Assembly (NCBI GenBank): GCA_003164035.1
Contig: PLRS01000115.1
Coordinates: 1-35,751, forward strand
Length of the DNA: 35,751 bases
Source: Bryobacterales bacterium
GTDB taxonomy: Bacteria > Acidobacteriota > Terriglobia > Bryobacterales > Bryobacteraceae
Direction of reading: 5' to 3'
Positions 17,666 through 26,300 of the stretch are shown here, piece after piece; position 1 is the stretch's first letter, and each line of letters opens with the position of its first letter. The notes under the pieces are model-generated. The model had not been told where the DNA came from. It did no database searches and saw only the letters and a list, made by a program, of their open reading frames with translations. The position numbers and the translations under genes are program-made.

Positions 17666-20146
17666 CTACCAAACCACATAATCGGGTTGGTCGTCGCCGA
17701 TGGGCATGCCGGGCGGCGGAACTGGAGGACGTGGCAATCCGATCTGTTTGGGGTCGGTTTCGAAGCGCTTCACCTGGGCGGCACTGTACTGGAAGAACGC
17801 CTTCAGGCTGGCATCGGCGGGTGCTTGGGCCGCGGCCCAGTCGCGCAACTGGCTAAGCTTGCCGGCGGCGGTGGCGCGAACTTGCGCGGGAGCCGATTCG
17901 TTGTTCGAAAGCTGCATTAGGTGGTACAGCAGCACCGCGTCGGTGGCGCGCTGCACCTGCCCGGGCAATCCGCCGGCGGGCGCCGCTTTGAAGGTCGCGC
18001 CCACCAGCCGGTCGATCACCTCGTCGAGCGAGGGCTGGGTGGCGTCCTCCGCGTGATGCTCCACCAGGCGGGCGGCGCGTTCGGCGTTCAGCAGCAGGCC
18101 GATGGTCATGCCGGCGGCGGATTCGGCCGCGCCTACCGGGTCGAACGTCAGCCCGGTGCGGTCCTGGAAGTCCTCGCGCGTGCGTTGATAGCCATGCGCC
18201 TGCGGCGGAATCAACGCCAGAATCCCGTCCGGCAAAGTCAAGGCATCCGGACGGATGGTGCCGAGCAGCGCGTCCAACGCCCGCCTCTGTTCGGCGCCCG
18301 GAACGCGCTCAACCATCTTCTGGCCGTCGCCGCGCAACGCGTAGGTATAGTACAGCCCGCCCACCACTTTGGAAGCGGCCTCGGCCTGATAGCGGTGCAG
18401 CAGATATACGGGCACCAGCGCGTCTTCCAGCATGCTCATGGGGTCGCCCACGCGAATGTTTTTGGCGGAGAACTGCGCCAGCGCCTTGGCGCGCACCTGC
18501 ATCAGGCGGTTCAGTTCGTCCACGGCGTTCGAGCCGGAATCCCAAAGATGGGCTTGCGGATGGGCGCTCCCTTCGGGCCGCGCATCGGCGTCGCTGATGA
18601 ACAACAGGCCGTCCTTGATGGCGCGGCTCATGATACCGTCCAGCAGCTTCGGCTCGTCGGCGCCGGCCGGGAACTCGCTGTACCCATATTCGATGGCGAC
18701 CTTGTCCCAGGCGCCGATACCCACCGCATAGGCGTCGGATAAGTCGACCGCTCCCGAAGGTGAGAGCTTCACCGTGGGCGGCGGATAATCCATCACGCTG
18801 GCGCGATTGTTGATGCTGGCGGCGTAGTTATGGACCAGCCCCAGCGTGTGGCCCACTTCATGCGCGGCAAGCTGCCGCAGCCGCGCCAGCACCGCGCGCT
18901 CCATTTCCGGTGGAACCGGCTTGCCCTCCTCATACGGTGCCAGCAGGCTCTCGAAAATCAGGTAGTCCTGGCGCCCGCGCAGCGAGCCCAGCGTGACCTG
19001 GCCCTTGATGATCTCGCCGGTGCGCGGGTCGGTGATGGCCTCGCCGTAGGACCAGCCGCGAGTATAACGGTGTACCCACTGGATCACGTTGTAGCGCACG
19101 TCCATGGGGTCCATCCCCGGCGGCATCAGTTCCACCCGAAAGGCATTGCTGAAACCGGCGGCTTCAAACGCCTGGTTCCACCAGTTGCCGCCCTCGAGCA
19201 AGGCGGAACGGATCGGCTCCGGCGCGCCGCGGTCCAGATAATAAACGATGGGCGCGACCGGGTCGCTGATGGCCGCGCTCGGGTCCTTCTTCTGCAAACG
19301 GTGGCGTATGATGAGGTGCTTGATGTACCGGTCGCCCAGGGGAGCGATGAAATCGGCGTACGTCATCCCGATGTAACCGGCGCGCGGGTCGAAGGCGCGC
19401 GGCTTATAGCCTGGGCCCGGCAGCTCGACGAAGGAATGGTGCTCGCGGACGGTGACGGCGTCGGGCGATGGCGTCACGTCGCGCACAAACTCGTTGGGAT
19501 TGTCGCCGGTGAAGGTCAGAATGGTCTCGACTTCGGTGTTCCTGGGGAAACCCTTGGTGTTCTCCAGGTAGAAAGCGCAGCGGCTGGGGTCGAGATGGTA
19601 CAGCGCTCCACCGCCGCCTTCTCCCCTTCCGCCGCCGGCCCTTCCGCCGCCAATGGGCTGCGCGCGCTGAATCGATTGCGGAATGTGATGGGCGTCGCGC
19701 AGGAAGAATTGCGTCGCATCCACCAACGCGCGGCCGCCTTCTTCGGCGGCAACTTCAAAACCCCATAGCACCGATTGCGCGAACGATTCCTCCACCGAGC
19801 GCCGCTCTTCCGGGCTGCCATCGATGGCGCGAAAACGATAGTTGGGCTCGATCATCAGCACCTTTGGCCCGCTGCGCATGAATCTGACGATGCGCGAGCC
19901 GCCCAACTGGCCGCGGTCCAGGCCCAGGTCGTTCGACCCCATCCCGGCCGGCATGGAATCGACGTACAGAAACCCGGTATCGAATTTGTCGATCTCGAGC
20001 CACATCTTGCCCGCTTTTTCGTCCCAATACAGCGGGAAGTAGCCGGGAATCTTCCGGAAAGCGGCAGTGCGCGCGGCAATAGTAGGCGTGGTGTTTTGCG
20101 CCGAAACGGCCACGGCAGCGAAGAGCAGTATGAGGGCGGTTTTCAT
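17666..20146 (-). CDS. Secreted zinc-dependent metalloprotease (DUF5117/DUF4953 type)
   Basis: About 826 residues. It has a signal peptide (MKTALILLFAAVAVSAQN), then a large N-terminal region of the DUF5117 kind, then a catalytic region with H429-E-V-G-H433-TLGLVH439, the HExxHxxGxxH zinc site. 'SVMDYPPP' about 20 residues on is a candidate metzincin Met-turn. A Gly-rich insert occurs near residue 180 (GGGRAGGGRGEGGGG). An in-frame ATG four codons upstream (20158) is possible; the 20146 start is preferred because it opens the signal peptide directly and GGTGA precedes it. The role is extracellular proteolysis of unknown substrate. The C-terminus is Pro-rich (PRPPVPPPGMPIG). Confidence 0.88.
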   Translation of the reverse strand: MKTALILLFAAVAVSAQNTTPTIAARTAAFRKIPGYFPLYWDEKAGKMWLEIDKFDTGFLYVDSMPAGMGSNDLGLDRGQLGGSRIVRFMRSGPKVLMIEPNYRFRAIDGSPEERRSVEESFAQSVLWGFEVAAEEGGRALVDATQFFLRDAHHIPQSIQRAQPIGGGRAGGGRGEGGGGALYHLDPSRCAFYLENTKGFPRNTEVETILTFTGDNPNEFVRDVTPSPDAVTVREHHSFVELPGPGYKPRAFDPRAGYIGMTYADFIAPLGDRYIKHLIIRHRLQKKDPSAAISDPVAPIVYYLDRGAPEPIRSALLEGGNWWNQAFEAAGFSNAFRVELMPPGMDPMDVRYNVIQWVHRYTRGWSYGEAITDPRTGEIIKGQVTLGSLRGRQDYLIFESLLAPYEEGKPVPPEMERAVLARLRQLAAHEVGHTLGLVHNYAASINNRASVMDYPPPTVKLSPSGAVDLSDAYAVGIGAWDKVAIEYGYSEFPAGADEPKLLDGIMSRAIKDGLLFISDADARPEGSAHPQAHLWDSGSNAVDELNRLMQVRAKALAQFSAKNIRVGDPMSMLEDALVPVYLLHRYQAEAASKVVGGLYYTYALRGDGQKMVERVPGAEQRRALDALLGTIRPDALTLPDGILALIPPQAHGYQRTREDFQDRTGLTFDPVGAAESAAGMTIGLLLNAERAARLVEHHAEDATQPSLDEVIDRLVGATFKAAPAGGLPGQVQRATDAVLLYHLMQLSNNESAPAQVRATAAGKLSQLRDWAAAQAPADASLKAFFQYSAAQVKRFETDPKQIGLPRPPVPPPGMPIGDDQPDYVVW

Positions 20147-20218
20147 GGGATTCACCATGATACAAGAATTCCCGTGGCGCGGGCCTCCGTGCCGGCAGCG
20201 CCGGCTTTCGAGCCCACG

Positions 20219-20262
20219 TTCCCCGGTGGGACAGACGATCGTATTTCTGTCGTCTGTCGGGC
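20219..20262. repeat. REP-like palindromic element, copy 1
   Basis: It contains GGTGGGACAGACGATCG and the inverted pair GACAGACGA (20230-20238) / TCGTCTGTC (20250-20258) with an 11-nt loop. The same roughly 40-bp unit recurs at 21126-21168 with a few mismatches, and in reverse at 21188-21221. It lies upstream of the metalloprotease and just past the end of the broken HEAT-like gene. No associated transposase is visible. Confidence 0.75.
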
Positions 20263-20279
20263 ACGAGCGCTCACAGCCA

Positions 20280-20630
20280 CTACTGCACCCTGACGAACTG
20301 CTTTATGTACGACAGGCTGTCTTGTACGGGTGAACCTATGGCTGGGTCGCCAGCCGCTTCATGCATGGCCGGAAGGACAAGGTCAAGATCGAGGCGCTTG
20401 TGAAACATCGCAAGGTCACCAAGTCAGGTGGCCGCGGCCCATCGCACTTCTACATGAACGGATTTCAGAAGCGTCAGGCACCAACCCTGAACCCACTTCC
20501 AGTCGGGATCGAGTCGTGTCGCGCTGTAGAGGGCTCCGGCCACTTCCTCGGGGTCGGTGCTCGCAAACCGATACAACAGCGTCGCCCGGTCGTGCGGCTC
20601 GACGGGCACGTATTTCAAGTCGTCGGGCAT
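20280..20630 (-). pseudogene. HEAT-like repeat protein broken by an in-frame TGA
   Basis: The frame begins MPDDLKYVPVEPHDR and runs through 'DPEEVAGALYSATRLDPDWKW' to 'VEVRWAAAT'. It meets TGA at 20424-20426, then continues in the same frame as 'LGDLAMFHKRLDLDLVLPA...SLSYIKQFVRVQ' to a TAG at 20280. Without the TGA it is a complete protein of about 116 residues made of short alpha-helical HEAT-like units. From memory, related proteins have Cys at this position (AATCLG), one base away from TGA. Such proteins occur as hypotheticals, sometimes in immunity-gene contexts; that role is not supported here. No ribosome site precedes the ATG. Confidence 0.65.
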
Positions 20631-20710
20631 GTTATAGGGTCTTGTCCCACGATTCGGATCAGCGCTCAACCGCAGCCGCGGCGGAGACTGACGAACCGAT
20701 CCCGCCCCCC

Positions 20711-21067
20711 CTACTCTTCGGCGACTGACGGCAAGAACGCCAGCATCATCGGCAAGGGCAGCAATTCCCGCCGGATCGGATCGAGCGCCAGGGCCAGCGA
20801 TTCCAGCGTTTGGGCGCCAAGCAGCGTGCTATCGCTCTCTTCGCCGAAGATCACCGCGGCGACGCCCGCCTTGTTCCCAAACTTAAACAGCGCGCCCGCG
20901 GTTTGACGCTTGATGGTCTGCCCGCTCGCGAGGCGGAAGGTCTGCTCCGGCACTGGCGCGAGACGCTCTAGGATCGCTTGAGGGACGACGGAATAAGCCG
21001 CGCCGGAATCGATCAGGAACTCCACTGTTTCCGCCCGCCGCGGGTCGCTTTGGTTGGCAACCGCCAT
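20711..21067 (-). CDS. Clan AA (retropepsin-like) aspartic protease, start region frameshifted
   Basis: 118 residues with the catalytic 'FLIDSGAAYSVVP' near residue 17 and the family block 'TLLGAQTLESLALALDP', as in small bacterial single-domain aspartic proteases. The in-frame ATG at 21067 has no ribosome site. A strong GAGGAGG stands 5 nt ahead of an ATG at 21089 that begins MGLTLSF, the expected family start, but in another frame (22 nt apart). A one-base insertion, or two-base deletion, between codons 7 and 8 explains this. The product is therefore weakly made, made by frameshifting, or lost. The core is otherwise intact. Confidence 0.75.
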   Translation of the reverse strand: MAVANQSDPRRAETVEFLIDSGAAYSVVPQAILERLAPVPEQTFRLASGQTIKRQTAGALFKFGNKAGVAAVIFGEESDSTLLGAQTLESLALALDPIRRELLPLPMMLAFLPSVAEE

Positions 21068-21125
21068 CGAAAGATAAGGTCAAGCCCATAAATCCTCCTC
21101 GCCGTGCGCCACTCTTATAGTAGCG

Positions 21126-21222
21126 GTTCCCGGTGGGACAGACGATCGTTCTCTGTCGTCTGTCAGGCTTCCCGCGGGCAACCGCGCGACAGACGACAAA
21201 AAAGCGATCGTCTGTCCCACCA
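21126..21222. repeat. REP-like element pair, copies 2a and 2b, forming a long inverted repeat
   Basis: Copy 2a (GGTGGGACAGACGATCG at 21132-21148, with TCGTCTGTC at 21156-21164) is followed by a reversed copy 2b (GACAGACGA at 21188-21196, CGATCGTCTGTCCCACC at 21205-21221). The outer 17-bp arms are perfect complements, so the whole 90 bp can fold into a large cruciform with two internal hairpins, like a BIME. It begins 3 bp after the stop of the minus-strand hydrolase gene and may act as its transcript 3' end. Confidence 0.8.
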
Positions 21223-21224
21223 GG

Positions 21225-23099
21225 CTATTCCACCACCCTGATCTGAATCTTCGAACCCTCCGGTCCGCCCCAATACACACGCTCGGTGGCCTTCCGGAAA
21301 TCCGCCGCCTTGGCCGTCGGAATATCCGTGAACGCTTGCGGGTTTCGATCGGTCAACGGGAACCAGGAGCTTTGGATCTGCACCATGATTCGGTGGCCGG
21401 TGCGGAACACGTGGCAAACGTCGGGCATCGTAAATTCGATTCTGGCGGGCGTACCCGGTGTGAATGGCTCGGGCTTTTCGAAGCTCGCGCGGAATTTGCC
21501 GCGGAACGGCTCGCCGCGAACCATCTGCTGGTAGCCGCCCATGTGGAGGTGGGCCGGATTCGGTTGCGGATCGGGGTAATCGTCGGGGTATACGTCGATC
21601 AGCTTCACGTCGAAATCCGAGTCGGTGCCGGTGGTGGAGACGCGTAACGCGGGCCGGATCGGGCCGGCCACGGTGACGTCTTTTTCGAGCGGCTCCGATT
21701 GATACGTCAGAACGTCCGTCCGCCGCGAGGCAAACCGCTGATCGTAAGTCATATAATCGCCCGCCATGCCTTCCCCGATCTCGCCGATCACCGGGACGGG
21801 CTTGGCGGGGTCGCTGGTATATTCGTCGAAGCCGCTCGTGCCCGCCGGTGCGGTAAACGACAAGCTTCCGCCCGGGCCGAAATACAGCGCCCGTTCGTTC
21901 GAACCAGCCGGCGGCCAGGCGTCGTGGCGAATCCACTCGTTCCGCCCGGTTTCAAATACCCAGGCTTTCGGCATGTCGTCGCCCTTGCCTTTCAGATTTT
22001 TCAGGAAGAACTCGAGCTCGATGTGCTCGCGGAAAAACTCGCCCGTCCTGGAGGCGAAGGTCAGGTTGCCCAGTTTGTCTCCGTCCCCGCGCGACCAGCC
22101 GCCATGGGACCACGGCCCCATCACCAATGTGTCGGCGGGCGGCGGCCCGTTTCGTTCGGTGGCGTAGAAGAGCTTCAGCGGCCCCGAAAGGTCCTCTGCG
22201 TCGAACCATCCGCCCACCCAGAGCACCGCCGGCTTCACGTTCTTCATGTGCGGCGCTTCGGCGCGCGCCTGCCAGAAGGCGTCGTAGTTCGGGTGCTTCA
22301 ACAGGTCGTCCCAGTAGACGTTGTTCTTGTGGAGATAGAGTTCGTTGGCGTTCGCGAGCGGCCCCATGGCGAGATAAAACGCATACTGATCTTCGGTGCC
22401 GAAATCGAACGGAGCGCCGCGCCGCGGCCGCTGGGGCTCGCCGCGCGGTTTGAAGCCAACGTAGAAACCGAAATTGGCGGCCAGATAAAAGGCGCCGTTG
22501 TGGTAAGCGTCGTCGCCGTTGCCGACGTCGCCCATGGGAGCCTGGGGCGACACAGCCGCCAGCGCCGGGTGCGAATCGATCAGGCTGAATGCCGCGTAAA
22601 AGCCGGGGTAGGAGATTCCCCAGATTCCGACCTTCCCGTTGTTGTTGGCGACATTCTTCACCAGCCAGTCGATGGTGTCGTAGGTATCCGTGCTCTCGTC
22701 GCTCTCCTTCCCGCTCAGGTGAGTGCGATGCACCGGCACATCGATAAAGGTGCCTTCAGAAAGATAGCGCCCGCGCACGTCCTGGTAGACGAAGATGAAC
22801 CCTTCCTTGGTGAATAGCTCCGACGGCCCCAGCACCGGCCGGTAATTGTCGATCCCGTACGGCGCCACCGAGTACGGCGTGCGCTGCATCATGATCGGGT
22901 AAGAATGGCTCGTATCCTTGGGGACGTACACGGATGTAAACAGCTTGACGCCGTCGCGCATCGGAATGCGATAGTCGAACTTGGTGTAGTGCGAACGCGC
23001 GTACTCGAGCTGCTGCCGGCCCGCGTCGCTCTGCGCCGGTTGCCCCGCCAGCACTCCGGCCGAGCCCATCAGTAGAACGGTGGCAACGAATCTGTCCAT
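21225..23099 (-). CDS. CocE/NonD-family hydrolase, alpha-amino-acid-ester-hydrolase-like
   Basis: 624 residues with a signal peptide (about 1-24). The X-Pro peptidase S15-type alpha/beta-hydrolase core has nucleophile S163 (GIWGISYPG), catalytic D300 (GGWFDAED) and H332 (GPWSHGG). A C-terminal jelly-roll domain (about 390-624) follows. D300-A-E302-D303 and 'GNGDDAYHNGAF' (about 193-204) match the carboxylate cluster that alpha-amino-acid ester hydrolases use to bind the substrate amine. This makes it more specific than a generic CocE esterase. Beta-lactam acylation or hydrolysis is known for that family; the native substrate is unknown. The REP-like element follows the stop by 3 bp. Confidence 0.88.
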   Translation of the reverse strand: MDRFVATVLLMGSAGVLAGQPAQSDAGRQQLEYARSHYTKFDYRIPMRDGVKLFTSVYVPKDTSHSYPIMMQRTPYSVAPYGIDNYRPVLGPSELFTKEGFIFVYQDVRGRYLSEGTFIDVPVHRTHLSGKESDESTDTYDTIDWLVKNVANNNGKVGIWGISYPGFYAAFSLIDSHPALAAVSPQAPMGDVGNGDDAYHNGAFYLAANFGFYVGFKPRGEPQRPRRGAPFDFGTEDQYAFYLAMGPLANANELYLHKNNVYWDDLLKHPNYDAFWQARAEAPHMKNVKPAVLWVGGWFDAEDLSGPLKLFYATERNGPPPADTLVMGPWSHGGWSRGDGDKLGNLTFASRTGEFFREHIELEFFLKNLKGKGDDMPKAWVFETGRNEWIRHDAWPPAGSNERALYFGPGGSLSFTAPAGTSGFDEYTSDPAKPVPVIGEIGEGMAGDYMTYDQRFASRRTDVLTYQSEPLEKDVTVAGPIRPALRVSTTGTDSDFDVKLIDVYPDDYPDPQPNPAHLHMGGYQQMVRGEPFRGKFRASFEKPEPFTPGTPARIEFTMPDVCHVFRTGHRIMVQIQSSWFPLTDRNPQAFTDIPTAKAADFRKATERVYWGGPEGSKIQIRVVE

Positions 23100-23319
23100 G
23101 AGGGTATTTATAGCACCGGCTCGGAGGAAAATGAGCCGCCAACTCCAATATGGCTTCCTTTTTCCGCATTACCAGGTAGAGACCAAAATGGGGATCCGCG
23201 TAGGGCAAGAACCGCGGACACTCCCTTTTATAGCCCTAAAACGGAGCAGTCTCGCGAATATCACTATTGGCGAGCCCGTCGACGGACGATAAGTTAAGCC
23301 ACAGAACGGAGGCACGACA
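23100..23319. other. Divergent intergenic region
   Basis: About 220 bases between the divergently transcribed hydrolase (-) and lyase-like (+) genes, so promoters for both must lie here. I find no confident -35/-10 pair. GGAGG at 23308-23312 is the ribosome site of the plus-strand gene, 7 nt before its ATG. Confidence 0.5.
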
Positions 23320-26300
23320 ATGGAGCGCACCAAGAACGTGGGTACAAATGTCGCCGGGAGGGCGCACGTCACACCCTCTCGCTCAACCAGCCTGTCTCGC
23401 TGGTTGCGATTGGCCACCGCCCTGTCGATCGGCGGTTCGCTCGGATTCGCGCAGAGCCTGAGCGTAACGCCATCGGGCGATCCATCCGTCACCGTTGGCG
23501 CCACGCTGCAGTTCACCGCCGCGGCCAATGGCTTTATGATCGCGAGCGTAAAGTGGGAGGTGGCGTCGGTGCAGGGAGGCAGCGCCACCACCGGCACCAT
23601 CTCGACCGGTCTGACAGGTGGTCTGTACAGCGCGCCCACCGCTATTCCGGCGCAGAATCCGCAGTCGATTACGGCGGTTGCCACCGGCACCAACGGCGGC
23701 AAGTATTCGGCCAGCGTCTATGTCACCGTCGCGCCGCCGCCGCCGGTTATTACCTCGGTTTCGCCCAATCCTCTGCCGCCCGGCACCGTCGCGGTCACAC
23801 TCACCGGTACCGGCTTCACGTCGAGTTCTCTCATCTGGGACAGCGGCGTGCAGTATGTGACCCAGCAGCCCTCGGCCACCACCCTCACCACGACCGTCTA
23901 TACCGCGCCCGGGGCTGCGTCCGCCACGTTCACGGTACATGGCTCCGGGACAATCAGCAATGCGATTGTCGTGCCGGTCGGGAGCGCCGCGCGGGCGACA
24001 TATGCTCTCACCGTCGTGAACGGGACGGGCAGCGGCAACTATGCCGCCGGTACCGTCGTGAACATCGCCGCTACCGTGCCGTCGGGGCAGCAGTTCCAAG
24101 GATGGTCGGGAGCTGCCGTGGCCAACTCCGGTTCCGCCACCACCACGCTGACCATGCCGGCCGCCAACACTACCGTCACGGCTCAATTCACCGGCGCGGC
24201 CGGGCTGACGATCACTTCCGTATCCCCGAACCCGCTGCCCACTGGAACCATCGCTGTGACCGTCACCGGTACCGGCTTTACCTCGAGTTCCCTTATATGG
24301 GACAGCGGCGTGCAGTATGTGACCCAGCACCCCTCGGCCAACACTCTGACAACCAGCGTTTATACCGCGCCTGGAACCGCGTCCGCCACGTTCACGGTAC
24401 ATAGTTCCGGAACCATCAGCAATGCGGTGACGGTCCCGGTGTCCGGACCGCCGACTTATACGTTGACCGTCGTCAATGGAACCGGCAGCGGATCCTACAC
24501 GGCGGGTACGACCGTGACGATCGGTGCGAATGCGCCTCCCGCGGGAGAGTCGTTCGCGGGCTGGACAGGCGCCAGCGTGTCCAACGCCAACGCTACCACC
24601 ACCACGTTGACCATGCCCGCCGCCAACGCTACGGTGACGGCCAATTACGCCGCCGGACCCACCTATGCGTTGACCGTTGTAGGCGGTCAGGGAAGCGGCA
24701 ACTACGTCGCCGGCGCGGTCGTCACCATCGTCGCGAATAATCCGCCCGCGGGACAGAGCTTCCTCGGCTGGACCGGCGCGACCGTCGCCAGCCCCAGCTC
24801 GTCGACGACCACCCTCACCATGCCGTCTACCCCCGTCACAGTCACGGCAGATTTCAGCCAGCCCACTTACACGCTCACGGTGGTCAACGGTACCGGCAGC
24901 GGCAACTACGCCGCCGGTGCGGTGGTGCCCATCTCCGCCAACGCTCCTCCGGCCGGACAGTACTTCCAGGTCTGGACCGGACCCGGTCTGGCCAACCCCA
25001 ATCAGCCATCCACTACGGTCACCATGCCGCAGGCGAATACCACGGTCACCGCCAGCTTCTACGCGCCTCCGCCGGTTCCATTCCCGGTGACGACGCATCC
25101 GCGTCTGTGGATCACACAGCAGGATCTGCCTCACTTGCAGGCTTGGGCGGTTTCGGGCAATCCGGCTTACCAGGGACAGAGCGGTGCGCTGTCTACCGCG
25201 ATCGGCAATTACAGCCTCGCGTTTCCGGGCGCGGCGCTGAACGCAACCAATCCGACTCCCGCCAACCCTTATCCCGATTTCGGCGACACCCAGGGTTACA
25301 CCGGCATGCTGAGCGAAGAAAACGCCGTCATCCTGGCGTTGAACTCGCTCATCGATCCCAGCCCCGCCAATCGGGCTCAGTATGCGCAGGCGGCCAGAAA
25401 TCTGCTGATGTATGCCATGAACCAGGCGGCGCTGGGCCACGCCAGCGGCCTGCCGTTCCGTGACCCCGCCTTCGCCATTTACAACCGCGCCAGCGGCAGC
25501 GGCCATGAGTGGCCCCTGATTGTGGATTGGATCTACCCCGTGCTCAGCGCCGCCGACAAAGCCACCATCCGGCAGGTCTTCCTGATATGGGCCGGCGATT
25601 GCCTGACGGCCGAGACCACCGGCGGCGATAACCCCGGAACGCCGGGGCTCGTCAACAGTCTCGCGCTGCTGCCCAATAACCTTCCGTACCGAATGGCGTC
25701 CAACAACTACTACCTGGCGCACGCCCGTCTGCTGACCATGATGTCGCTGGTTCTCGATCCCGCCGACGATCCGCCGTTGAGCGCAGCCGTTGCCCCCGGC
25801 GCGCTCTGCAACACCCTGCGCAGCTATATAGCCGACGCAACCGGCGCATGGCTCTACGAGGAGTTCGCCATGATGGGCGACCCGCAGGTGGTGGCTCAAG
25901 CCTATGGCGTTCCCAACAATCCCACGGGGGCCGGTTTCGGCCTCGCCAGCGGCGGCTTGCCTCCGGAAGGCATGCTCTACGGCGAGTCTTTCGCCTACAT
26001 CCTGGGCCAACTGCTGGCGCTCCAGACTTCGGGCTTCAATAATGCGACTTACTCCGGCCCGCAAATCGCCATGATCGGCGCCCCGGTTTGGGATCGCTAT
26101 GTTACTGGGTACTTATCGTCGCTCACGCCCACGGCGAAGGTCTTTTCCTCGGAGGCGTATCTGGGTTCCCTGTTTCAGTTCGCCGGTTATGGCGACCTGT
26201 TGCGGACCTATGTGACTCCGGACCAGATGGCCCCGTTCGCGCTGCTGGGTCTGCTCGACCAGGAAACAGGGGTCAGCACTCACGTCAACGCCGGCCGCTG

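Noticed and set aside
17292-17672. 126-codon minus-strand frame over the cheR end and the intergenic region
   Set aside because: Arg/Pro-rich, no motif, overlaps cheR and the hairpin.
20395-20426. Selenocysteine insertion at the TGA of the HEAT-like gene, with an imperfect stem CTTG(G)TGA / TCACAAG just after it
   Set aside because: The stem is short and bulged, lacks a recognisable SECIS loop, and the neighbouring gene is also damaged; a nonsense mutation is simpler.
20330-20906. Plus-strand frames over the HEAT-like and protease genes
   Set aside because: They are shadows of the minus-strand coding sequences, which carry the family motifs.
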